The notes under the pieces: model-generated
What the model saw: the letters and a program-made list of their open reading frames with translations, nothing else
Told to the model about the DNA's origin: nothing
The model's database searches: none
NCBI GenBank assembly: GCA_035517775.1
Contig: DATIYF010000088.1
Location: 1-43,333, forward strand
Source: DATIYF01 sp035517775
GTDB taxonomy: Bacteria > Acidobacteriota > Terriglobia > Terriglobales > Acidobacteriaceae
Length of the DNA: 43,333 nt
Direction: 5' to 3'
Program-made: the position numbers and the translations under genes
In this document: one piece after another, positions 15,243 through 22,905 of the stretch
Layout of the letters: each line of letters opens with the position of its first letter
Numbering within the stretch: the stretch's first letter is position 1

Positions 15243-16028
15243 TCAATGGCAGCAGGAAGGTTCCTTCCTGGGCGCGATGTAGCCACCGGTGGCGTCCACG
15301 TGGCCTCCGGCGCCGTAGCGGTCGTGATGGCGCACCCAGTCGGCCAGAGTGAAGTGCGGCCCGTTCTCATTGCGGCCCTTGGGCGTCAGGTCAAGATACA
15401 TGTACGCTCCCAGCACTTCTTCGTTGCCACGGGCGTAACTCGAATAGGTGTGGAAAATTTCGCCGTTCTCTTTGTAGAAAACGCTGATGCCCGAAAGCTC
15501 CTCAATCGAGGCATCGGTCATCCGGTAGTTGTAATAGACCTTGCCCTTTGCCAGATCTTCAGGCGTGAAAGAAACGTGATAGTCAAAGTTGAAGTCGCTC
15601 TCGAATGATGAAACCCAGGGGAAACGCCAGCCCATGCGCTGTTTGAAAGCCTGGAGCAGCGGCAGTGGGGCGCGCGAGACCGCCGCAAAACTCACGTCAT
15701 GCTGCGCCAGGTGCTGGTTGGGGCCGTCCACGTGATCGGCCAGAAACGAGCAGCCCACGCAGCCCTCGCCCAGTTCGCGGCGCCACATGAAGTGATAAAT
15801 GATCAGCTGGCTGCGCCCATTGAAAAGGTCGGCAAGCGTCTTGTTTCCCTCGGGCGCCTCGAAAATGTACTCTTTCTCAACCTTCACCCAGGGCAAAGCG
15901 CGGCGCTCGGCACTTACAGCATCGCGGGCGCGGGTCAGCTCTTTTTCCTTTTTCAGCAGCTCCACTCGCGCGGCCAGCCATTCTTCCCGCGAGACTACTT
16001 TCGGATGTGTGCTCGTACCTGCCGTCAT
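15243..16028 (-). CDS. DUF899 family thioredoxin-like protein
   Basis: A 261-residue member of the DUF899 family, often labelled 'thioredoxin family' or 'dithiol-disulfide isomerase-like'. The typical N-terminus VSREEWLAARVELLKKEKE, the CVGC redox-type pair at residues 90-93 within GEGCVGCSFLADH, and FTLADWVRHHDRYG near the C-terminus are clear. It ends PSCCH. No signal peptide, so cytosolic. The ATG at 16028 has AGGAGA upstream and overlaps by four bases (ATGA) the stop of a small membrane-peptide gene, implying coupled translation. It belongs to the first ECF42-type unit. Substrate unknown. Confidence 0.92.
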   Translation of the reverse strand: MTAGTSTHPKVVSREEWLAARVELLKKEKELTRARDAVSAERRALPWVKVEKEYIFEAPEGNKTLADLFNGRSQLIIYHFMWRRELGEGCVGCSFLADHVDGPNQHLAQHDVSFAAVSRAPLPLLQAFKQRMGWRFPWVSSFESDFNFDYHVSFTPEDLAKGKVYYNYRMTDASIEELSGISVFYKENGEIFHTYSSYARGNEEVLGAYMYLDLTPKGRNENGPHFTLADWVRHHDRYGAGGHVDATGGYIAPRKEPSCCH

Positions 16029-16162
16029 GACGATTTCTCCTCTGGTTTCTTTTCGGCCGCTTCCTGGCCGCGAAGCTTCCTGACCACCAGCGCCGCCGCG
16101 CCCCCGCTCGAAGCGACCTTGGCAATCAGCACTGCTGCAACCGTAGCGCACGCTGGACACAT
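16025..16162 (-). CDS. Small CxxC membrane peptide (45 residues)
   Basis: A small gene outside the usual length cutoff: ATG at 16162 with GGAG upstream, stop TGA overlapping the DUF899 start (ATGA). The product begins MCPACATVAAVLIAK: a CPAC motif at residues 2-5, then a roughly 25-residue hydrophobic, Ala/Val/Gly-rich segment able to span the membrane, then a basic-then-charged tail ending in KKPEEKSS. The tight packing (12 bases after the DGPF stop, 4-base overlap with DUF899) argues that it is translated. I recall similar MCPAC-type peptides beside DUF899 genes but cannot verify this. A membrane redox partner for DUF899 is a hypothesis. Confidence 0.7.
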   Translation of the reverse strand: MCPACATVAAVLIAKVASSGGAAALVVRKLRGQEAAEKKPEEKSS

Positions 16163-16174
16163 GTTTTCTCCGAA

Positions 16175-16531
16175 CTAGCCGGGAAGGCCGGGGACCTCGA
16201 CCAGCGGGCGAATCTCCACCGTGCCGAATTTGCCGGCCGGAATCTTGGCCGCGATCTCGATGGCTTCATCCAGATCCCTGGCATCTACCAGGAAGAAGCC
16301 GCCCAATTGCTCGCGGGTCTCGGCGAAGGGGCCATCGGTCACCAGCGGTTTGCCTTCGCGTTGGCGCAGGCTGGTTGCGGTGGAAGTCGGCTGCAGGGGA
16401 GCAGCCCCCAGAAACTTTCCCCTGCGGCTCAATTCCTGGGCATACTGGGCGGAATCGGCATAGCACGCCTCCCGCTCCGCCTGGTTGGGCGAGCCGTTTT
16501 CATCCTGGTAAATCAACATCATGTATTTCAT
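16175..16531 (-). CDS. DGPF-domain (YciI-like) protein 3
   Basis: A 118-residue DGPF-family protein, MKYMMLIYQDE at the start and VTDGPFAETREQLGGF with DGPF at 66-69. The C-terminus KFGTVEIRPLVEVPG is typical of the family. AGGAG upstream of the ATG. It is more distant from DGPF proteins 1 and 2 than those are from each other. It is the first gene behind ECF42-type promoter P2 and lies opposite the sigma factor gene, the standard neighbour arrangement for ECF42 sigma factors. Confidence 0.93.
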   Translation of the reverse strand: MKYMMLIYQDENGSPNQAEREACYADSAQYAQELSRRGKFLGAAPLQPTSTATSLRQREGKPLVTDGPFAETREQLGGFFLVDARDLDEAIEIAAKIPAGKFGTVEIRPLVEVPGLPG

Positions 16532-16553
16532 CCCCTTGCTCCTTCACTGGTAA

Positions 16554-16579
16554 GTCGAACCGCGGGTGCCAAATCGACA
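16554..16579 (-). promoter_or_regulatory. ECF42-type promoter P2
   Basis: On the minus strand: TGTCGA (16579-16574), 16 bases, CGAC (16557-16554), with extended -10 TTCGACTTA. The -10 is 22 bases before the ATG of DGPF protein 3. The element is also symmetric: read rightward it gives AGTCGA (16553-16558), 16 bases and CGAC (16575-16578), 30 bases before the sigma factor start. It could therefore also drive the sigma gene; that part is speculative. Confidence 0.78.
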
Positions 16580-16608
16580 CCCCTGGAAAAAAATAATTAA
16601 AATAAGCC

Positions 16609-17883
16609 GTGCCTTCTCCGGTCGCACCCGAAGCCGCCGCCGCGATCGAGCAAGTTTATCGCACCGACTGGGGCCGGATTGTGGCCACGCTGATCCGCCA
16701 GGTGGGCGACTTCGATCTGGCGGAAGAGGCTGTACAGGAAGCATTTACCGCCGCCTTGGACCAGTGGCCGGCGGCCGGCATACCCGATTCACCGGCCGCC
16801 TGGATCATTCAGACCGCCCGCCACAAAGCCATAGACCGCATCCGGAGGCAGGCGAATTTCGCGCAGAAATTGGAGTCGCATGCCGTAGAACTGACGCTGT
16901 TTGGCGAACCAAGCCGGGAATCTGACTATGACCCCGGCGTGATTCCGGATGACCGGCTGCGCCTGATTTTTACCTGCTGCCACCCCGCCCTGGCGCCCGA
17001 GGCACAGGTGGCGCTGACCCTGCGCAGCCTTTGCGGCCTGGAAACGGATGAGATTGCGCGCGCATTCCTGGTGGCGGTTCCGACCATGGCGCAGCGGCTG
17101 GTGCGGGCCAAGAAGAAGATTCGCGAAGCCGGCATTCCTTACGTGGTGCCCGAGACCAAAGACCTGGCGGCGCGCATGGATGCGGTGCTGACGGTCATCT
17201 ATCTGGTATTCAACGAAGGCTATGCCGCCACGCGCGGAGGGCCGCTGGTGCGCAACGATCTTTGCGCGGAGGCCATCCGCCTGGGACGGCTGCTAAGGTC
17301 TTTGATGGCGCCCAACCCTCCTGCCGAAGCCACCGGGCTTCTCGCCCTCATGCTGCTGCATGATGCGCGCCGCGAGGCGCGGCTCGATGGCGCCGGGGAT
17401 GTTGTCGTTCTAGAGGAACAGGACCGCACCCGCTGGAATCGGGCGCAGATCGCCGAGGCTCTGCCCCTGGCGGGGGAGGCGTTGGGCCGGGAGCCTGGGC
17501 CGTTTGCGCTGCAGGCGGCCATCTCCGCCGAACACTGCAAGGCCGCGCGCGCCGCAGAAACGAACTGGCCGCAGATTGTGGGCTTCTACGATCTTCTGGA
17601 GCGCATTCAGCCCTCCCCGATCGTTGCGCTGAACCGGGCGGTGGCCGTGGCCATGGCGCAGGGTCCGCAGGCGGCGCTTGCGATCGTGGACGGGCTGCTG
17701 GCAGGCGGACAACTCAAGGATTATTACCTGCTGCACGCCACCCACGCCGATCTGCTCCGCCGCATGGGGGCGGGCGAGGAATCGGCTGAAAGCTACCGCC
17801 GCGCCCTGGCACTGGCGACCAATGAAAGTGAGCGGCGCTTTCTGGAGCGGCGGCTGCGCGAAGTGCAACCCCCCGCCGCCTGA
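16609..17883 (+). CDS. ECF42-type RNA polymerase sigma factor with C-terminal TPR-like extension
   Basis: Alternative sigma factor directing RNA polymerase to a narrow regulon. Region 2 (about residues 12-80, with DWGRIVATLIRQVGDFDLAEEAVQEAF) and region 4 (about 125-175, with LRSLCGLETDEIARAF) are followed by a DUF6596-type segment (about 185-285) and a helical TPR-like C-terminus. This long extension, about 424 residues in all, is diagnostic of ECF42. ECF42 factors lack a classical anti-sigma factor, and none is seen here. The start is a GTG with little ribosome-site support. Divergent DGPF genes with matching promoters make autonomous control of this cluster likely. Confidence 0.93.
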   Translation: MPSPVAPEAAAAIEQVYRTDWGRIVATLIRQVGDFDLAEEAVQEAFTAALDQWPAAGIPDSPAAWIIQTARHKAIDRIRRQANFAQKLESHAVELTLFGEPSRESDYDPGVIPDDRLRLIFTCCHPALAPEAQVALTLRSLCGLETDEIARAFLVAVPTMAQRLVRAKKKIREAGIPYVVPETKDLAARMDAVLTVIYLVFNEGYAATRGGPLVRNDLCAEAIRLGRLLRSLMAPNPPAEATGLLALMLLHDARREARLDGAGDVVVLEEQDRTRWNRAQIAEALPLAGEALGREPGPFALQAAISAEHCKAARAAETNWPQIVGFYDLLERIQPSPIVALNRAVAVAMAQGPQAALAIVDGLLAGGQLKDYYLLHATHADLLRRMGAGEESAESYRRALALATNESERRFLERRLREVQPPAA

Positions 17884-17952
17884 CTCTGGCATGGCCTCAA
17901 ACCCCTGCGGTCGTTTATCCTGCCCGGCGAAAGAGTTCTCTGTGGAGAAGCC

Positions 17953-18705
17953 ATGCGCGGACTCAAAGGCAAACGCGCGCTCATCACCGGCGGCGCCAGC
18001 GGAATTGGCGCCGCCACCGCGGCGCGCTTTCTGGAAGAAGGCTTAGCGGTCGTGGTGCTCGACCGCGACGAAAAGGGCTGCGCGAAGCTGCAAACCGAGC
18101 TTCCCCGCCTGGCAGGCACGGTGAACGCCGATGTTTCCAACCTGAAGCAGGTGCAGGCCGCTTTCGATCAAGCCGTGCGGCTGATGGGCGCGGTGGACGT
18201 GTTAATCAACAACGCCGGCATCAGCATCCGCCACAATTTTCTCGAGATCACGCCTGAGGAGTGGGACAAGGTTCTCGCCGTCAACCTCACCGGCGTCTTC
18301 TACGTGGCCCAGACCGCGGCCCGTCATATGTGGCAGCGGGGCAGGGGAGTGATTTTGCAGACGGCCTCCACCAACGGGGTCATGGGATATCCCTTTTATG
18401 CCGACTACAACGCCACCAAGGCGGGGGTGATCGAGCTGACCCGCTCTATGGCGCTCGAACTTGCCCCTAAGATTCGCGTATGCGCGGTTGCGCCGGGATA
18501 TGTGCTCACCCCTATGCAGCGCGCCGAGTACACGGACGCGATGCTCGATGAGGTCAACCGCAAAATTCCCCTCCGCCGCCACGCCCAACCGGAAGAGGTC
18601 GCTGCGCTATTTGCTTATCTGGCTTCGGATGATGCGGCCTTTATCAGCGGCCACGTCTATACGATTGATGGGGCTGAGACTGCGGGCGGATTGGCCAGCC
18701 GCTAG
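17953..18705 (+). CDS. Short-chain dehydrogenase/reductase (classical SDR)
   Basis: NAD(P)-dependent oxidoreductase of 250 residues. The cofactor motif TGGASGIG is at 12-19, NNAG at 86-89, and the catalytic triad S139, Y152, K156 (YNATK) is complete. Asp at the end of strand 2 (VVVLDRD) suggests NAD(H) over NADP(H). The C-terminus IDGAETAGGLAS is typical of FabG/glucose dehydrogenase-like members. Substrate cannot be told from sequence. It lies 69 bases after the sigma factor gene on the same strand, with no promoter motif resembling P1/P2, and converges on the c-di-GMP gene with a 15-base gap. Confidence 0.92.
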   Translation: MRGLKGKRALITGGASGIGAATAARFLEEGLAVVVLDRDEKGCAKLQTELPRLAGTVNADVSNLKQVQAAFDQAVRLMGAVDVLINNAGISIRHNFLEITPEEWDKVLAVNLTGVFYVAQTAARHMWQRGRGVILQTASTNGVMGYPFYADYNATKAGVIELTRSMALELAPKIRVCAVAPGYVLTPMQRAEYTDAMLDEVNRKIPLRRHAQPEEVAALFAYLASDDAAFISGHVYTIDGAETAGGLASR

Positions 18706-18720
18706 TCCGAAGGGAAGGTT

Positions 18721-21480
18721 TCAGCTGTGCTGCAGCTTGGCGGCGAAGCGCTTGTCGTAGGCGCGGGAGGTTTTCTGCACGTACTCCATGACTTTCTGAA
18801 TTTTGGCCCGGTCTTCGCGGCTCATATCGGCAAACTGCACGGCCACGCCTGAACCGGGCTCCAGCCGCAGCACCTTTCCTTCGGCCTGCATCTTGCCGTC
18901 TTCCATGGAGAAGGCCAGCTTCAGGGTGGTGCCGGCAGGCAGAATCATGCTGGTCTCGACGAAGCATCCGCCCTGGCTGATGTCGGTCAAATTGCCCATC
19001 AGCAGCCCGGCATTGCCCTCCGCCTGCAGTTCGATGGTCACCCGGCACTTCACCCGGGGATAGAGTCGCCGGTTCTTGCGGTAGGGCTGCTTTTGTTTTT
19101 CCTGATACATGCGGCGGTCGGCCTGGGCCAGCAGCGCCTCGGCGTCCTGCCCGTCGTCGGGGTAGAGCGCGTGGCCCACGCTGAGCGAAAGAATGTCTTC
19201 GCCGCAAACTTCATGGCCGGCCTGGCGCGCCATCTCCCGCAGGCTATGGCCTTTGTGGCTGGCGGCATCGGTGGTCAGGCCGGGCACTACCACCACAAAC
19301 TCATCGCCGCCCATGCGGGCCACATAATCGTATTCGCGGCAGCTGTGCTTCAGGGCCTGGGCAAAAAGGCGGAGCACGCGGTTGCCCTCCAGATGCCCGA
19401 AGCGGTCATTCACCAGCTTAAAGCCATCCATGTCGCACACCATGACGATGAGACTGGAGTGCTCGCGCTTGCAGCGCGCCAGTTCGCGGTCCAGTTGCAG
19501 GAAGAGCGAGCGAGCATTGGGCAGGCCGGTCAGATAGTCGGTCGTGGCTGAGCTTTCCGCCTGCTGGTATTTCAGGGCGTTCTCGACCGCCAGCGCCATC
19601 TTGGAGCTTACCGCCAGCAGAATGCGCAGATGGTCGCTGGTAAAAGCATCGGGGGCCGCGTTGTACAAGGCCAGCACGCCGACCACGCCCGAGAGGCCTT
19701 CCAGCGGCACCGCCAGCGCCGAGCGCAAACTGCTGAACTTGGTGGGGTCGTTCAGGTAGCCGGGCTCGACCGAAGGATTGCCATTGATGATGGGCTTCTT
19801 GTTGTGAGCTACCCAGCCGGAAAGCCCCTGCCCGAGCGGAATGCGCAGAGAAGAAAACAGCCGGTAGTTGTCTCCGCTCACGTACTCCGGCGTCAGCTCA
19901 TTGCCCCGGCACACATAAATCGCAATGGCATCGTAGGGAACCAGCCGCTCCAGCTTCACCGAGAACACAGAGAGAGTTTCACTCAGACTGAGCGAAGCGC
20001 CCAGGTCCTGGCTCAGCTCGAACAGCGCCTGCGCCTCTTGCCGGGCGGCGGCGATGGAAGCCAGGAAGTTGACCTCCGGGGCCTCTTTCGCGGTATTGCT
20101 CTCGAAGCCTGCGTCGGGAGCGCTTCCGCGCTCGACTTTCACGTCGGTGGAAAGCTTCGCTCCCTCTTTCTCCGCTTGCGCGGTCACCAGGCTTTCCAGC
20201 TGCCGGTACCGGTTCTGCAGAATGCTGACGACCTTGGGATCGAAAGCTTTGCCGGAATCCGCCGTCAGGCGCTTGATGACTTCCTGCAGCGGCAGCGCCT
20301 TGCGATATTGCCGGTCGGAGGCCAAAGCGTCGAGAAAATCCACCGCCGAGAGAATGCGCGCGCCCATGGGAATCTCTTCGCCCTTCAGGCCCGAGGGATA
20401 GCCGGTGCCATCCCATTTTTCGTGGTGCGCCCTGACGATCGGCACCACCGGATAGGGGAAGCGCACCCGCTCCAGAATCTCCGCCCCCACTACCGGGTGG
20501 ATCTTCATCTTTTCGAACTCTTCCGGCGTAAGACGCCCGGGTTTGGAGATGATGTGTTCCGGCACCGCCAGTTTGCCAATATCGTGCAGCAGCGAGGCGG
20601 CCTGCAGAGCTTCGATCTCCGGCGGGCTAAGGCCTAATTCCTTCGCCACCTCCATGGCATAGACGCGCACCCGCTGCAAGTGATCGTGGGTGGTGTGGTC
20701 TTTGGCTTCAATGGCCAGGGCCAGGGCCTCGATGGTGCGCATGTGCAGGTCGGCCATCTCTTCAACGTGTAATTTCTTATCGGCCAGCCGGCTCAGATAC
20801 AAGCGATAAGAGCGGTACATCAGATAGACAACGGGCAGCGCCAGCAGCGAAGTCTCCCATTGGAAGGAGCGGCTCAAGCGGTTCATGACTCCGGCCACCG
20901 CGCCACCTACCAGGTAGTAAGGGAATGACCAGGAGTAGCACTCTACCCAGAGCTGCTTGAGAGAGCGGCGCTCGGTGAGAGCGATATAAGCCGCCGTCTG
21001 GCCGGTATTGGCAAGAAAGTAAACTGACGCGGAAACGACGAGCAAAATGGGATGAAAATCCAGGCGCGCCGGCAGGGGCACCCAGTGATAGGCGCCGTAG
21101 GCCAGAATGATAGAGCAGGCATCAGCGCAGGCGTTGAATGCCACCCGAATGGGATGCGGCCGGTCGCGCTTGTCGGCCGCTACGGAAGCCAGCAGAACTG
21201 CCACTGAGCCGAGCAGCAAGGTCTCGGCAAAGGTCAGTTCCAGCACCCCCAGCAGCACAAACAGGAAATTAACCGACATGCTGTCGGCGACTTCCGGCAG
21301 TTCGACCTTCAGCCGCGAAACCAGCAGAATCAGCAGCAGGTAGCAGATGAATTCGGCGATGTTATTGCTGGTAGGGTGCAGCGTTCCGGCGAGCAATACG
21401 ACCGCGCCCACCAGGATGACCAGGCTCATGAAGAACTTGGCGCTGAAGCTTAGGCTTCTCCACCGTAACCGGGCAGCCAT
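18721..21480 (-). CDS. Membrane protein with HD-GYP, GAF, GGDEF and PilZ domains
   Basis: A 919-residue c-di-GMP signalling protein. Residues about 12-230 hold six to eight membrane spans. An HD-GYP phosphodiesterase domain follows (about 240-425; HDIGK at 299-303, HHEKWDGTGYP at 352-362), then GAF (about 485-635), GGDEF (about 645-795; intact GGDEF 724-728 with I-site REYD 715-718) and a C-terminal PilZ domain (RRLYPR 804-809, DISQGG 833-838). All catalytic and ligand motifs look intact, so one chain could make, break and bind c-di-GMP. The segment at about 430-480 is a charged linker. ATG at 21480. It stands alone on the minus strand. Net activity cannot be predicted. Confidence 0.94.
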   Translation of the reverse strand: MAARLRWRSLSFSAKFFMSLVILVGAVVLLAGTLHPTSNNIAEFICYLLLILLVSRLKVELPEVADSMSVNFLFVLLGVLELTFAETLLLGSVAVLLASVAADKRDRPHPIRVAFNACADACSIILAYGAYHWVPLPARLDFHPILLVVSASVYFLANTGQTAAYIALTERRSLKQLWVECYSWSFPYYLVGGAVAGVMNRLSRSFQWETSLLALPVVYLMYRSYRLYLSRLADKKLHVEEMADLHMRTIEALALAIEAKDHTTHDHLQRVRVYAMEVAKELGLSPPEIEALQAASLLHDIGKLAVPEHIISKPGRLTPEEFEKMKIHPVVGAEILERVRFPYPVVPIVRAHHEKWDGTGYPSGLKGEEIPMGARILSAVDFLDALASDRQYRKALPLQEVIKRLTADSGKAFDPKVVSILQNRYRQLESLVTAQAEKEGAKLSTDVKVERGSAPDAGFESNTAKEAPEVNFLASIAAARQEAQALFELSQDLGASLSLSETLSVFSVKLERLVPYDAIAIYVCRGNELTPEYVSGDNYRLFSSLRIPLGQGLSGWVAHNKKPIINGNPSVEPGYLNDPTKFSSLRSALAVPLEGLSGVVGVLALYNAAPDAFTSDHLRILLAVSSKMALAVENALKYQQAESSATTDYLTGLPNARSLFLQLDRELARCKREHSSLIVMVCDMDGFKLVNDRFGHLEGNRVLRLFAQALKHSCREYDYVARMGGDEFVVVVPGLTTDAASHKGHSLREMARQAGHEVCGEDILSLSVGHALYPDDGQDAEALLAQADRRMYQEKQKQPYRKNRRLYPRVKCRVTIELQAEGNAGLLMGNLTDISQGGCFVETSMILPAGTTLKLAFSMEDGKMQAEGKVLRLEPGSGVAVQFADMSREDRAKIQKVMEYVQKTSRAYDKRFAAKLQHS

Positions 21481-21562
21481 AATTGTCCCTGCGGCTTCCG
21501 AGGAAGCCCCGAGTACCTCCGGAATAGACTAGTTTCAACCGCTAAGCCGTATCAGGACAATA

Positions 21563-21594
21563 AGTTACGGGATGTTAAGGAAACTTTCGTAACT
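21563..21594. repeat. Inverted repeat AGTTACG-N18-CGTAACT
   Basis: Exact seven-base arms (21563-21569 and 21588-21594) lie about 85 bases upstream of the HD-GYP/GGDEF gene and about 110 bases past the acyltransferase stop. It could be an operator or a weak terminator. No known regulator site was recognised. Confidence 0.35.
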
Positions 21595-21702
21595 CCCGAA
21601 TGAAGGTTCCGAAGGACCTATCCCACAATTGGCCAGCTGGGATTCTGCGCGCTCGTTCGGGAAGCTCAGGCGATGAATTTCAATGGCTTGTGGGCAAGAT
21701 GG

Positions 21703-22761
21703 CTACGAAATCTCAGACGCGGCTTGCGGCTTCGGGGCAGGAAGGCTCTCGGGCCGCCGCCTTTCCTCTTTTCCCATCCTGAGGATGCGCGCTTCGAAGA
21801 AGTGCCAGGAAAGAGCAGAAAAAGCGGCGGTTACGGCGAAACCCATCCCGGCTACGAGCAATTGGGAGTGTACCCGGTCGCCGATCTTTTCGAGGATGGG
21901 AAGCTGATAAAGATAGAACGTATAGCTGATCAGGCCCATATAGCGCAGCGGGCCCCAGCTCAGAAAGCCGTAAACGACGCCTTTGCTGAGAGTTAGCGAC
22001 CAAAGCAGGGTGGCGCCGAAGCCGATGGCAATCAGCGAATACCCCACCCCATTGAACAGCAGGTTATTGGTAGTGATGCGGAAGCCGGGCACTCGCGTGA
22101 GCGCCGCCAAGATCAGCGCACTGCCGATCAGTACCAGCAATGCGCTTCGGCCGTTGCGCTTAACCCAGCCCGGATCCTGGATTTCTGAGATTGCGATGAA
22201 TGCGCCGACGGCCAGCATATCGGCGCGAAACGGCGTGAGGCAATAAATGGGCGAGTAATCCGAAAACAGCGGTGTGAAGGCGACGCGCAGCAGAGGGCAA
22301 AGCACCATGATGCCTAAGGCCACATTCCGCAAGACTTTGCGGCTGCACACGAGCACCACCAGCGGCCATACGAAATAAAATTGCTCCTCGACCGCCAGCG
22401 ACCACAGCGGCCCCATCGAGCGCAGCGGCGTCTTGCCGAATGCGGAGGCGATGTTCGCGCCGAAAAAGGCATACCAATACCAGACTTGGCGCCAGGGGAC
22501 GGAAAAAGCCAGCGTCAGAAAAATCAGAAACCCCAGGTAGGGTGGCAGTATCCGCTTCATGCGGCGGAAGTAAAACGGCCACCAGTAGCCTCCTGCCTTC
22601 TTCTCCTTCAGGCGGACCAGAATTCCGGTGATGAGGTATCCGCTAAGGACAAAGAACAGGTCCACGCCGCGGGCAGCGTGATTGATCTGGAAGGCGTGGT
22701 AAACGAAGACCATTAGGACGGCGATACCGCGCAGGCCATCGAGCTGAGGTATGCGTTTCAT
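21703..22761 (-). CDS. Acyltransferase family 3 membrane protein
   Basis: Integral membrane O-acyltransferase of about 352 residues with about ten hydrophobic segments. It begins RIPQLDGLRGIAVLMVFVYH, the conserved N-terminus with the proposed catalytic His, and carries RGVDLFFVLSGYLITG and SLAVEEQFYFVWP. Members acetylate or acylate cell-surface sugars such as O-antigen, exopolysaccharide or peptidoglycan. I start at the ATG at 22761; the open frame to 22833 adds residues without family character. The nearest glycan-related gene is the GT39 protein far downstream, so the acceptor is unknown. Confidence 0.9.
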   Translation of the reverse strand: MKRIPQLDGLRGIAVLMVFVYHAFQINHAARGVDLFFVLSGYLITGILVRLKEKKAGGYWWPFYFRRMKRILPPYLGFLIFLTLAFSVPWRQVWYWYAFFGANIASAFGKTPLRSMGPLWSLAVEEQFYFVWPLVVLVCSRKVLRNVALGIMVLCPLLRVAFTPLFSDYSPIYCLTPFRADMLAVGAFIAISEIQDPGWVKRNGRSALLVLIGSALILAALTRVPGFRITTNNLLFNGVGYSLIAIGFGATLLWSLTLSKGVVYGFLSWGPLRYMGLISYTFYLYQLPILEKIGDRVHSQLLVAGMGFAVTAAFSALSWHFFEARILRMGKEERRRPESLPAPKPQAASEIS

Positions 22762-22905
22762 GGCCGGAACCGGCGGGGGACTTGGGCAAAGTATACGTCC
22801 GCAGGCAGATCGCGGCCAGCACTTGCCGGGCATGTACTTATTGTGCCAAGGCCATTCCGGGTCGGCCGCCCCGAGTAACGCGAGGAGGCAAGGGCGGCAA
22901 TGAGC

